A stretch of DNA of 64,000 bases from Paraburkholderia phenazinium (GTDB lineage: Bacteria > Pseudomonadota > Gammaproteobacteria > Burkholderiales > Burkholderiaceae), in the NCBI RefSeq assembly GCF_900100735.1, contig NZ_FNCJ01000016.1:110737-174736 (forward strand). Direction: 5' to 3'. Within the stretch, counting starts at the first letter, position 1; the number at the start of each line of letters is the position of its first letter. A program made the position numbers and the translations under genes. Of the stretch, positions 25,072-33,570 are shown one piece after another. Under the pieces are notes generated by a model that saw only the letters and a list, made by a program, of their open reading frames with translations, was not told the origin of the DNA and did no database searches.

Positions 25072-26886
25072 ATGGCAAGATACACTCGGCTTCGCGGCAC
25101 GCCCCGCTTCGCGCTTCGCCTCGCGCCCCTGTTCTGGATGGTCTCCTGCGTGATTCTCGCGGCGTGCGCCGTACTCGCCGCGGCGCCTTCGCTCGAAGGT
25201 AGCTGGCAACGGGTTGCACAGAGCCGCCTCACCGTCGAGCAAGTCGTTCGGCTCGACGCGGGCATCAAGGCGGCCTGGGAGGTCTCGGCGGAACGCGGGC
25301 CCACCAACGGACTGCTCGGTGCGCATGCCGACGAGGCACCCATCTGGCGGGCCCGGCTCGCGGCCCAGCGCGCCGCCAGCGACCGCGCGCTCGCCCATCT
25401 GCATGACCTGTTGAGCAGCAACGCCGACGGGCAACCCAGCGACGAAGCGCCGGTCGTCGTCCAGACGATCCGCGATCTGCGCCTGCGGCGCGGGCAGATC
25501 GACCGCCTCGCCGCGGAGCCGCTCATCCGGCGCGACCCACAGACCATGGTGCAGCAGGTGGACGGCATGATCGCCCTCGTGACGCCGCTGGCCGGCCTCA
25601 ACGTGCGCACCGGTGCCGCGATCGTGCGCCATGACCCATCGCTGGCCGATAACATTGCGATTGCGCAATTTGCCGCCGACCTGCGCGAGTCGGTCGGCCA
25701 GGCCGGATCGTGCGTGGCGGTGGGCCTGTTCCGGCAACAAGGTTTGAGCAGCCAGCAACGGCGCAAGATCGACCGCCTGGAGGGGCGTATCGACGAGTTG
25801 CAGTTCCTCATGACCACGCGGCTTGCGCACTACAGCGACGGCGCCGACTTACCGGCGCTGCGCAGCCTGCCGATTGCCCAGGATCTCGCCCAGGGCGCGA
25901 ACCTCGTTGAAGCGACGCTGGCCGCCACGCAGGCCGCTCAGGCGCCCATGGTGCAGCGTGTGAACGCTGCGGCGGGAGCAGGCATGCCAGGGCCCGCCAC
26001 GGCCTTGACCCCCGGCGAATTCACGGATCGCTACGTGCCGAGAATGGCCTCGGTCGAAGCCCTCCCCGATCTGGTACTCGACGCGGCGACCCGGCGCGCC
26101 CAGCGCTTGCACGAGACCGCTGTGGCGTGGCTGTGGGTCACCGGCGCGGCGCTCGCCACGGTCCTTGGCATCGTCACGGTGGCGGGCGTGCTGGTGCACC
26201 GCTGCCTCGTCCGGCCGCTCGCGGCCGTCACTGCGCATCTGCGCGCCATCGTCGCAGAATCCGGGCCGGGCGGTGCGGCCGTTGCGCCGCGCAGCGAGAT
26301 TGGCGACCTGCTGCACGCGAGCGCGGCGCTGCGCCAGGCGAACCGCCGGCGCCGGCGCCTCGAGCGTGAGCGCGACGCCCTGCTGCAACGGCTTGGACGC
26401 ATGGCCGATACGGATCACCTGACCGGCTTGCTGAATCGCCGGGTCTTCGATGCGGACGGTGCGCGGGCGCTCGCCGATGGCAAGGAGATCGCGCTGCTGT
26501 TGTGCGACATCGACTACTTCAAACAGATCAACGACCGTCTAGGCCACGCCGCTGGGGACCGGGTACTGCTAAGGATGGCGCAACGCCTGCAAAGCGCGTT
26601 GCACAGCGCAGACGCGCTTTACCGCTATGGCGGCGAAGAGTTTGTCGTGATTGTCGAAACGGACAACGATTTCATACTGCCGGTCTCACTGGCAGAACGC
26701 TTGCGCGATACGCTGGAAAACACGCCGTTCGCGGTCGGCGGCGAGACCTTGCGCGTGACGATCAGCATTGGCGTCACCTGGAGTCTGTCCGGCGACGACC
26801 TCGGCACGCTCGTCGGGCGGGCCGATCAGGCGCTGTATCGCGCCAAGCGCGATGGACGCAATTGCGTGCGGACGAGCGCGGACTGA
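25072..26886 (+). CDS. Membrane-bound diguanylate cyclase
   Basis: About 604 residues. TM1 (LFWMVSCVILAACAVLAAAP) and TM2 (about residues 345-370, VAWLWVTGAALATVLGIVTVAGVLV) bracket a 300-residue helical periplasmic sensor with a nitrate-sensor-like start (AERGPTNGLL). A HAMP-like linker and coiled coil lead to a GGDEF domain: TDHLTGLLNRRVFD, DIDYFKQINDRLGH, then GGEEF at the active site. It should make cyclic di-GMP from two GTP. No RxxD inhibitory site is seen five residues before GGEEF. Start taken at the ATG at 25072; a GTG at 25051 is possible. Transcribed alone. Confidence 0.88.
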   Translation: MARYTRLRGTPRFALRLAPLFWMVSCVILAACAVLAAAPSLEGSWQRVAQSRLTVEQVVRLDAGIKAAWEVSAERGPTNGLLGAHADEAPIWRARLAAQRAASDRALAHLHDLLSSNADGQPSDEAPVVVQTIRDLRLRRGQIDRLAAEPLIRRDPQTMVQQVDGMIALVTPLAGLNVRTGAAIVRHDPSLADNIAIAQFAADLRESVGQAGSCVAVGLFRQQGLSSQQRRKIDRLEGRIDELQFLMTTRLAHYSDGADLPALRSLPIAQDLAQGANLVEATLAATQAAQAPMVQRVNAAAGAGMPGPATALTPGEFTDRYVPRMASVEALPDLVLDAATRRAQRLHETAVAWLWVTGAALATVLGIVTVAGVLVHRCLVRPLAAVTAHLRAIVAESGPGGAAVAPRSEIGDLLHASAALRQANRRRRRLERERDALLQRLGRMADTDHLTGLLNRRVFDADGARALADGKEIALLLCDIDYFKQINDRLGHAAGDRVLLRMAQRLQSALHSADALYRYGGEEFVVIVETDNDFILPVSLAERLRDTLENTPFAVGGETLRVTISIGVTWSLSGDDLGTLVGRADQALYRAKRDGRNCVRTSAD

Positions 26887-26943
26887 GGGTGGCGGCAGGT
26901 GGGTCGGTCGCAGATGGTTTGGTTTGCCTCGCGCCCTTTCCCT

Positions 26944-26979
26944 GCTTAACGTGCTCAACGTGCTTAACGTGCTTACCAT
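26944..26979. repeat. Four 9-base tandem repeats
   Basis: GCTTAACGT, GCTCAACGT, GCTTAACGT and GCTTACCAT run head to tail between the cyclase and the convergent aldolase gene; the last unit supplies the aldolase stop codon. Probably slippage-derived; no function evident. Confidence 0.7.
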
Positions 26980-27686
26980 GCGAGATCGGCGGCGTTGAAC
27001 CGGCGTTGATAGAACGCCCAGAAGTTGGCCACTAACGGCGCGTCGAGGATCTGCCCGAGCTTGGCTTCGAGTTCGGCGCGCGGTGTCGAATGGTACGGCA
27101 GCGAAGTGGAGAGCAGCGTCAATTGCGAGCAGCACGCCCGCTCCAGAAACAGCCCCATCAAGACGCATTGCGCGACCGATCCCCCGACAAAGGTGATGCC
27201 ATGATTGCGCATCAGCACCGTCGAGGCAGCGCCGAGCGCCTCGGCAAGACCCGCGCCGAGTGCCGGCGTATCGATCAGACCAGTGGTCATCTCGAAGCGT
27301 CCCGGCGGGCCGCCCAGATATGCCGCTTCATTCGTGACCGGTTCGAGCGAAACATCCAGCGCGGAAAACAGCGTGGCATGGAACGGATGACTATGTCCGC
27401 AAACCCGCACATCGGGCCGCGCTTTCATGATTTCCGTGTGGATCGGCCATTCCTTATAAATGCGGCCCTCACCGGAGAGGCGCTGGCCCTTCCAGTCGAG
27501 CAGCACGAAATCGGCGGGCCCACGCACTTCCGCGAGCGCGATGCCCGAGCGCTTGAGCCACACGCCGCGCCCTGCCGGATCGCGGTAGCCCAGATGCCCA
27601 CGTGTCAGATCGGCGTGGCCTTCCATATGCAGGACCCGGCATCCCTGCGCGAGTTCATGCAGTTCGGTTTCGATCGATTCATTCAA
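26973..27686 (-). CDS. Class II aldolase/adducin family protein
   Basis: A 237-residue protein of the class II aldolase fold: LAQGCRVLHMEGHADLTRGHLGYRDP, then GHSHPFHATLFSA with the zinc-binding His pair, the catalytic Glu in PVTNEAAYLGG, and MRNHGITFVG with the third His. Members split sugar phosphates such as fuculose- or ribulose-phosphate, or act on non-sugar hydroxyacids; the substrate is not evident. The best start is a TTG at 27686 with GAGGGG seven bases ahead; a GTG at 27713 without a site would add nine residues. The gutted LysR gene at 27826 is divergent and may once have regulated it. Confidence 0.8.
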   Translation of the reverse strand: MNESIETELHELAQGCRVLHMEGHADLTRGHLGYRDPAGRGVWLKRSGIALAEVRGPADFVLLDWKGQRLSGEGRIYKEWPIHTEIMKARPDVRVCGHSHPFHATLFSALDVSLEPVTNEAAYLGGPPGRFEMTTGLIDTPALGAGLAEALGAASTVLMRNHGITFVGGSVAQCVLMGLFLERACCSQLTLLSTSLPYHSTPRAELEAKLGQILDAPLVANFWAFYQRRFNAADLAW

Positions 27687-27825
27687 GACGGTTCCCCTCG
27701 GATAGCACGTCACAGATTGGACGCACGATCAGCTTAGGGCCACGCCCCGCAAACCGGTTAGCGCGTCGTGTGCACTCCGGACTTGCGCCAAACGCCACCT
27801 ACCCCCATGCCATAATCTGCGCAAC

Positions 27826-28128
27826 ATGGCGCCCCTTTCTGAACACATGGCCACGCGTGACCTGAATCTGCTGCTGGCGCTCGATGTCCTGCTGCACGAG
27901 TCGAGCGTAGCCGCAGCCGCCGAGCGTCTGAACCTGAGCCGCTCTGCCATGAGCCGCGTGACCGACCTCGTCGCCCACGTCGCGGAGCGTCAGACTGAAC
28001 GGGCCCGGGAAGGCATATTCACGTTTGCCTTGCCGGTGTCGACCGAGCCGGTGGTCGTGGCGCAGATCTGGCATCCCCGTTCCGAGCGCGATCCGGCGCA
28101 CCGCTGGCTGCGGAGTTGCGTCAAGTAG
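27826..28128 (+). pseudogene. LysR-family regulator, internally deleted
   Basis: The first 45 residues are a good LysR helix-turn-helix (DLNLLLALDVLLHESSVAAA, LSRSAMSRV). Residue 46 onward does not continue into the rest of the DNA-binding and effector domains; instead the frame goes to TDLVAHVAERQ and ends with IWHPRSERDPAHRWLR, which is how the C-terminus of LysR proteins usually looks. About 190-200 residues are missing without loss of frame, leaving 100 residues. The product cannot bind an effector. Neighbour orientation suggests it once controlled the aldolase gene. Confidence 0.8.
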
Positions 28129-28193
28129 GCGTTCGGTTGAGGCATAGGGCCTGGCTGCGTCCGGCACTGCGTGACCGGTCCCGGACCGAGCCG

Positions 28194-29156
28194 CTAGTTC
28201 AGCTTGCGCACCGGCAGCGTCAGATCGAAGCGTTGCCGCTGACCCAGGTTGTCCCACGGCGGCTCGCGATATAGTTCGTAGGCCTTGACGACCTCGTTGA
28301 CATATTGGTTGGCCACGCCGACAAGCCACGTGATGCTCAGTACGCGGTAGGTCGCGAAAATCTCCTGATACGGCGCCTGGTGTTCCAGCATCGCATAGGT
28401 AGCGGCGGGAATCTTGAGCGCGGTCAGGGGCGCGCCTTTGGGATCGAAGCCGGTATCGACAATCGCGCAATCGTAGCGAATCAATTCGTTCGGCGTGATC
28501 TCCGGGCTGTCGTACGCAATGCCAACGGCTTGCAGCTTTTCAAGCGGCAAGCCGGCCTCGCGAAGCACCGTGGCAAAGCGCTTCCAGTGCGCCTCGATAT
28601 TCGCATACGGGCCATAAAAGCGTGCTGCCAGCAACGGTAAGGACTGCAACTGATTGACCCGCACGCTCTGCGCACGCGCCCTATCCTCAGGCTGCGGCTG
28701 GCTCGAAGCGCGCCGCGAGAACACCCGGTACTGGGTGGGCACCAGACCGAACTGGCGATAGAACGCCCGCACGAACGCTTCGTGACTCGCATAACCGGCC
28801 GTGAAGGCGAGTTCGATGACGTGCAGATCGTTGTTCCAGAGGCTTACCGCGGCTTCGTCGAGCCTCACGCGGCGCAGATAGACGGCGGGGCTCTCGCCCA
28901 TCACGTCCTTGAAATAGCGCTGAAAATGAAACAGACTCAGGCCGACGTGCTCGGCCACGTCCTTCAATTGCACGGAGCCCTGCTCCATGAAGCGGATCGC
29001 GCGGGCGATCCGCAGGTCGTCCAGCATCTCGGGCAGCGGCTTGCGTGGCTTGGACACAAGGCGCGAGCCGGCCGGCGGCCGGACATGCAGCAAGCTCGTC
29101 TCGCACTCGATCAGGGCCTGCGCCTCTGAGCCCACGCTCACAGGGTTGTCGCTCAT
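28194..29156 (-). CDS. AraC-family regulator with GyrI-like effector domain
   Basis: A 320-residue protein. Residues about 45-145 are the double helix-turn-helix of AraC/XylS (IARAIRFMEQGSVQLKDVAEHVGLSLFHFQRYFKDVMGESP, then AFTAGYASHEAFVRAFYRQFGLVPTQYR, quoted here in parts of the family pattern). Residues about 165-320 are a GyrI-like domain that binds small hydrophobic ligands in SoxS/Rob-type relatives. The N-terminal 40 residues are an unrecognised extension. Likely activates an exporter or detoxification gene elsewhere. It stands 43 bases from the HAD gene start region in the same direction but need not be linked to it. Confidence 0.85.
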   Translation of the reverse strand: MSDNPVSVGSEAQALIECETSLLHVRPPAGSRLVSKPRKPLPEMLDDLRIARAIRFMEQGSVQLKDVAEHVGLSLFHFQRYFKDVMGESPAVYLRRVRLDEAAVSLWNNDLHVIELAFTAGYASHEAFVRAFYRQFGLVPTQYRVFSRRASSQPQPEDRARAQSVRVNQLQSLPLLAARFYGPYANIEAHWKRFATVLREAGLPLEKLQAVGIAYDSPEITPNELIRYDCAIVDTGFDPKGAPLTALKIPAATYAMLEHQAPYQEIFATYRVLSITWLVGVANQYVNEVVKAYELYREPPWDNLGQRQRFDLTLPVRKLN

Positions 29157-29199
29157 CGGTCCGGCTCCAGACGCAGCGGGGGGTGAGAAGGAAGCGCGG

Positions 29200-29886
29200 C
29201 TATGCGCTCGGCCACTGCGCGAGCATGGCCGGCAGGTGTTCCATCTTCTCGAACACCTTGGCGACGCCGGCTTCGCGCAAACCCTCGGGGCTGCTGTGGC
29301 TAAGGCCGGCCGGGCTGTAGCCGAATACGGTCGCGCCTGCTGCGACGCCGGCCGTCGCGCCGGTCACCGTGTCTTCGACGATCGCGCAACGCTTCGGGTC
29401 CACGCCCAGGGCCTGCGCGGCAGCAAGGTACACGTCAGGATGAGGCTTGCTGCGCGGCATTTCATGCCCGCTGAAGATGCGCCCGGCGAAACACTCGAAC
29501 ATGCCGGTTTTCTTCAGTTGCATCTCGACCTTGTACCGGTCGGCCCCTGAGGCAACCGCGATGCGGCCATCGAGCGCTTCGTAGAGGCTGCGCACGGCCG
29601 CGGCCGCACCGCTGATTTCCACCAGCTCGCGCTCGAGCGCTGCGTTGCGGCGTTCGCGAAACTGCGTGAGCCACGCGTCCGTGATGGCAAAACCCGTGTT
29701 CGCTTCGATCAGCGGCGCCTCGTCGCGCACCGTCTTGCCGATGAAGATGCGAGTGGTTTCTTCGACGCTGACCTGCCAGCCGAGTTCGCCCAGCATCTCC
29801 GAGAGCACGCGGTTAGTAATCAGTTCGGAGTCGACAAGCACGCCGTCGCAGTCGAACAGGACCGCGTCGAAGGGAATTGAGGGCAT
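29200..29886 (-). CDS. HAD-superfamily phosphatase (beta-phosphoglucomutase-like)
   Basis: A 228-residue HAD hydrolase. Motif I is DCDGVLVDSE with the nucleophile Asp, motif II is in RIAVASGADR, Lys of motif III in RSKPHPDVY and motif IV in IVEDTVTG. A helical cap follows motif I (residues about 20-85), as in subfamily IA phosphatases and beta-phosphoglucomutases. Substrate is probably a sugar phosphate but cannot be fixed. Start at the ATG at 29886; an upstream TTG at 29898 is less likely. Confidence 0.88.
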   Translation of the reverse strand: MPSIPFDAVLFDCDGVLVDSELITNRVLSEMLGELGWQVSVEETTRIFIGKTVRDEAPLIEANTGFAITDAWLTQFRERRNAALERELVEISGAAAAVRSLYEALDGRIAVASGADRYKVEMQLKKTGMFECFAGRIFSGHEMPRSKPHPDVYLAAAQALGVDPKRCAIVEDTVTGATAGVAAGATVFGYSPAGLSHSSPEGLREAGVAKVFEKMEHLPAMLAQWPSA

Positions 29887-30016
29887 GGTGGCAAGCAAAA
29901 GAAGAGTCTCAAAGCGCTAAAGGATACTTTAACTTGCGATTCGGCGTCGGCCGGGGCACGGTTGGCTGGATAATAGTCGTGGCAAACCCAGTGATGAACG
30001 AAGAGGCCCGTACAGC

Positions 30017-30940
30017 ATGAAACCCCTGGATCTGACGCGTTTCGATCTCAACCTTCTGGTTGTACTCGAGGCGCTTTGGGCTGAAAGGCACGTCGGCCGC
30101 GCCGCCGAAAGATTGCACTTGTCCCAGTCCGCAACCAGCCACGCCTTATCGAGGCTGCGTATTGCTTTTGACAATCCGCTTTTCATCCGTCACCCCCGCG
30201 GGATCGAGCCAACGCCGCTGGCTAACGAATTGATGCCGCGAGTGGCGGCGGTGCTCGAATCGGTCAGGCTCGTCGCCAGTCCACGTGGCCCGTTCGATCC
30301 AGGCCGTTTGCAAGGGCCGCTCTCAATCGCAACCACCGACCACGCCATCTTGACCATCATCTCCCCTGCTCTGGCCAGGATCCAGGCTGCGGCGCCGGGC
30401 GCCGTGCTGAAGCTCAGACCAGCCGATATGGAGTCCTCTCTGCGCATGCTAGACAGCGGCGATCTCGACATCGTGCTGGGGTCGGGCTCTTTTGCCCAGA
30501 TCCCGCAGCGTTTCGAGTGCCAGCTTGTCCATAAGGAGCGTTTCGTCGGCGTCGCGCGCAAGGGGCACTCCGCTCTGGTCAAGCGAGGCAAGAAGCTGCA
30601 CATGGAACTGGATGACTTCGTTCGGCTGCCCCACATCCTGGTCTCGCCGCGCGGCGATACGCGGGGCACGCTCGACGATGCGCTGGAGAGCCTTGGTCGT
30701 ACCCGCAAGGTGAGTGCCACCTGCCCCAGCTTTCTGGCGGTTCCGTTCATGGTCGGCGCTTCGGAATCGATTGCCGTTATCGCCGAGCGAGTCGCAGTGC
30801 GGATGCAGGAGACCGCGCAGTTGAGCCTGTTTGAGCTGCCCCTGGCGCTACCAACCTGGGAAGTACTCGTTATTCGAGCGCTGGGGCGCGCCAACGAACC
30901 CGCGGTTCAGTGGATTACGGACATGATGATCGCCGACTAA
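30017..30940 (+). CDS. LysR-family regulator
   Basis: A 307-residue LysR regulator of the NodD/PcpR-like branch: LDLTRFDLNLLVVLEALWAERHV, HLSQSATSHALSRLR and NPLFIRHPRGIEPTPLA at the N-terminus, followed by the effector domain (ATTDHAILTIISPAL, LDSGDLDIVLG, FMVGASESIAVIAERVA). The alpha/beta hydrolase gene 144 bases downstream in the same direction may be part of its regulon. A stable hairpin directly after the stop suggests the two are transcribed separately. Confidence 0.88.
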   Translation: MKPLDLTRFDLNLLVVLEALWAERHVGRAAERLHLSQSATSHALSRLRIAFDNPLFIRHPRGIEPTPLANELMPRVAAVLESVRLVASPRGPFDPGRLQGPLSIATTDHAILTIISPALARIQAAAPGAVLKLRPADMESSLRMLDSGDLDIVLGSGSFAQIPQRFECQLVHKERFVGVARKGHSALVKRGKKLHMELDDFVRLPHILVSPRGDTRGTLDDALESLGRTRKVSATCPSFLAVPFMVGASESIAVIAERVAVRMQETAQLSLFELPLALPTWEVLVIRALGRANEPAVQWITDMMIAD

Positions 30941-30941
30941 A

Positions 30942-30966
30942 CACCGGCAGGGGCTTGCTGCCGGTG
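30942..30966. terminator. Hairpin after the LysR gene
   Basis: CACCGGCAG and its exact complement around a seven-base loop, starting two bases after the TAA. No T run follows, so it may slow or protect RNA ends rather than terminate on its own. Confidence 0.4.
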
Positions 30967-31084
30967 GAGCGGCCAGGGGACCATGAATCTTGTGCATCGA
31001 CATGGTGTATCAATGCCATTGGATCAAATGCCTCGGGCCCCCTAGAGTTCGGTTGTCGTTTATTCAACCCGCCAGGCGTACCCC

Positions 31085-31810
31085 ATGAAAACAGAGCCCA
31101 CCTTGGTCATGATCCCTTGCTTCGCAGGGGCTCCGTGGCAGCTTAATCAGTTGACCCACTTGCAGAGCCGCCCCATGCGGACCCTTCGTTTGCCGGACGA
31201 CGTGCGCGAGCTGGAAACATTGGCTGACTTCATCGCTGACCAGGTGAAGGATCTCGAGAGCTATGTGTTAGTTGGCGATTCGTACGGTGCGGTCTCCTCG
31301 ATCGCGGTTGCGACGCGGCAGCCGAAGGGCCTGAAGGGCCTGGTACTTTCTGGTGGTTTTGCCAGGAGCCCGATCACCTCGCCCCTGCTCAAGACGCTGG
31401 CAGCGCTTGTAGCGTTCTTCCCCGGGCCGTTTTACCGCCAGGCAACCCTTCGGGCCCACGCAGCGCAGTTGGCTTCGTCGTTTGACAAGGAGGGGGAGAT
31501 ACCTTGGTCAACCGGAAAGAGTCGCGCCTTCTTCATCAAGGAGACGCCGCATAAGGCCTACGTCAACCGCCTGCGCTCGATCGAGAAGGCGGACTATACG
31601 GCCCTGCTGAAGAAGATCGATGTCCCCACGCTGATCCTGACTCCCGAGGAAGACAAGCTGATCGGCAAAGAAGCCGCGGGAATCCTCTTGAAGGGCATCA
31701 GCGGTTCGCAGGAAGTCATCATGCCGCGCACCGGTCACATGTTCAGGTTCTCGCATCCTGGCGCCTACTCTCTCGAGATCAGGAAGTTTCTGGAGCGGGC
31801 ATCGCTGTGA
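31085..31810 (+). CDS. Alpha/beta hydrolase
   Basis: A 241-residue alpha/beta hydrolase: LVMIPCFAGAPWQLNQL around the oxyanion hole, nucleophile elbow VGDSYGAV with the active Ser, acid in LTPEEDKLIG and base His in PRTGHMFRFSHP. The elbow has Asp in place of the common His (GDSYG), seen in some lipase-like members. No leader or membrane segment. The substrate is unknown. Preceded by the LysR gene. Confidence 0.82.
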   Translation: MKTEPTLVMIPCFAGAPWQLNQLTHLQSRPMRTLRLPDDVRELETLADFIADQVKDLESYVLVGDSYGAVSSIAVATRQPKGLKGLVLSGGFARSPITSPLLKTLAALVAFFPGPFYRQATLRAHAAQLASSFDKEGEIPWSTGKSRAFFIKETPHKAYVNRLRSIEKADYTALLKKIDVPTLILTPEEDKLIGKEAAGILLKGISGSQEVIMPRTGHMFRFSHPGAYSLEIRKFLERASL

Positions 31811-31862
31811 GGACTTTGCAAATAGAGGACTCCATGCAGAGCCCGATAGGGTGACCCGGCGT

Positions 31863-32465
31863 TTAACGTGTCTCCGCCACTCCGTTACTGACGCGTTTGC
31901 CGATGGTGACGAGCGACAGCACGATCAGTGCGCGCCACAGCCACCCGGCCCACGGCGCAACCGCCAGGCCCAGGCCGATCCACAGACCGAATGCGCCGAG
32001 CGCCACAGCCCGATCGCTTTTGCCTAGCGGTCCGTCATAACGGCGCGTAGCGCCGGCGAGCGGCCCGGTCAGACCCGCACATTCGACGATCACCGCGACT
32101 AGCGCAAACGCCCACAGATCCGCCGGATGGAAGGCAGGGATGACCAGAAACGGCAAAACCAGCGCAATGTCGGAAAACACGTCGCCGAGTTCATTCAAAT
32201 AGGCGCCCAGGGCGCTCTTTTGGCCGAATTCGCGCGCCAGCATGCCGTCGATCGCATTTAACGCCATGCGCAAGAACAGCCAGACTGGAATCAGTAGAAA
32301 GAGCCGCACGAGCGGAAACCCAAACGCCGCCACCAGCCCCACCAGAATCGAGCCGAGCGCCGCCGCAATGGTGACCTGATTGGCGGTGACCCCCGCCTGT
32401 GCGAGGCGCCGCACCAGCGGGCGCAGCAGGTTTTGAAACTTCGGCTTGAGTGCGTATACGCTCAT
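31863..32465 (-). CDS. ynbA: CDP-alcohol phosphatidyltransferase, YnbA-like
   Basis: A 200-residue membrane enzyme with about six helices. The signature is NAIDGMLAR, then GAYLNELGD and VFSD: the usual D-x2-D-G-x2-A-R-x8-G-x3-D-x3-D pattern with Asn at the first and third Asp positions. E. coli YnbA has the same two Asn residues (ALNALDGMLAR, LNETGD), so this is a subgroup feature, not damage. The family moves a phosphatidyl group from a CDP-lipid to an alcohol; the acceptor of YnbA is unknown. The ATG at 32465 is preferred over a 32555 start. Divergent from the acyltransferase/CdsA-like pair at 32880, with which it forms a YnbA-YnbB set. Confidence 0.85.
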   Translation of the reverse strand: MSVYALKPKFQNLLRPLVRRLAQAGVTANQVTIAAALGSILVGLVAAFGFPLVRLFLLIPVWLFLRMALNAIDGMLAREFGQKSALGAYLNELGDVFSDIALVLPFLVIPAFHPADLWAFALVAVIVECAGLTGPLAGATRRYDGPLGKSDRAVALGAFGLWIGLGLAVAPWAGWLWRALIVLSLVTIGKRVSNGVAETR

Positions 32466-32879
32466 GTCTATTGACTTCTCTTGAACGAGCTTGCCGGATA
32501 ATTCGCAAACCGAAGGACGAACCGCGGAACAACCCGATTTGACAAAAAATGCCAAATGAATCTGCGTAAAGTGTTATGCCGCGGTTACACAGGTTGTTTT
32601 GCGTGCGTGTGAAACAGCGACATCGTCTTTTAAACAGGGCGAAACGTCAAGAATGCCGCTACCCGGGACAGCAATGTGGTGCAAGGCGCAAAAACTCGTC
32701 ATAATTCCGCGACCTAATCCCTTAGCGGTTTTGTCGCGCTTTGCAACTGGTTGGAAGGCTTGGCACAGCGCTTTTCCATTGCCGGTTATTCGTTCGAGCA
32801 AACGGCATACATTGAAACTCGCGCATAACACTCTTACTGCGAGCCGCATGGCGGCGCATCGTTTCGAAAGGCGTATTGC
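32466..32879. other. Divergent upstream region of the phospholipid genes
   Basis: 414 bases between the YnbA-like gene and the acyltransferase gene. Base composition is visibly more AT-rich than the flanking genes, as expected for promoters on both sides. No open frame with family features and no clear palindrome were found. Confidence 0.5.
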
Positions 32880-33509
32880 ATGAGTATCTGGCACGCATGG
32901 CAGCGCGATTTTCTACTGGGTGTGGTGCGTCTGGTCGCCGGCGCCTACCCCGTCTGGCATCAGGCCGCACCGAATGCGACACAGAAAATCTACTTCTCGA
33001 ATCACACCAGCCACGTCGACACGCTGGCGATCCTCGCCGCGTTGCCGGGCGAGCTACGCAGTCTGGTGAGGCCGGTTGCCGCGCGCGACTACTGGCAGCG
33101 CGGCAAGGCCAAGGTGCATATTGCGGGCAACCTGCTGAATGTGGTGCTGATCGACCGCAAGCACGAAGGCGAAGGAGACCCGCTCGATCCGGTCCGCGAA
33201 GCGCTGCGGCTGGGCCACTCGATCATCATCTTCCCGGAAGGCACACGCAGCGCCGAGGCGCTGCCGCAGCCGTTCAAGAGCGGCCTGTTTCGCCTCGCAA
33301 GCGAGTTTCCCGAGCTCGAGCTCTGTCCGGTCTATCTGGAGAACTTGCAGCGCATCATGCCCAAGGGCGCGATCTGGCCGGTGCCATTGATCTGTAAGGT
33401 GCATTTCGGCAGCGCGCTGAAACTGGCGGCGGACGAGACCAAGGCAGCGTTCCTCGAACGCGCCCGCAATGCGATTGTCGAACTCTCGCCCGCGCGCCAT
33501 GCGGTCTAA
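32880..33509 (+). CDS. 1-acyl-glycerol-phosphate acyltransferase (PlsC-like)
   Basis: A 209-residue PlsC-type acyltransferase. Motif I is NHTSHVDTLAI (the H-x4-D pair), motif III is FPEGTRSAE, and motif IV includes VPLICKVHFGSAL. Such enzymes add the second acyl chain to lysophosphatidic acid at the inner face of the membrane, giving the phosphatidate that the next gene's product activates. Stop to next start is 61 bases. Confidence 0.88.
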   Translation: MSIWHAWQRDFLLGVVRLVAGAYPVWHQAAPNATQKIYFSNHTSHVDTLAILAALPGELRSLVRPVAARDYWQRGKAKVHIAGNLLNVVLIDRKHEGEGDPLDPVREALRLGHSIIIFPEGTRSAEALPQPFKSGLFRLASEFPELELCPVYLENLQRIMPKGAIWPVPLICKVHFGSALKLAADETKAAFLERARNAIVELSPARHAV

Positions 33510-33570
33510 ACCAACCGCCTGCGGCGCTTGTCCGGGCCTGCACGCTCAATAAAACACGGTACGACACACT

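Noticed and set aside
31863..32465. YnbA-like enzyme as inactive because two signature Asp are Asn
   Set aside because: E. coli YnbA has Asn at the same two positions, so it is a subgroup feature.
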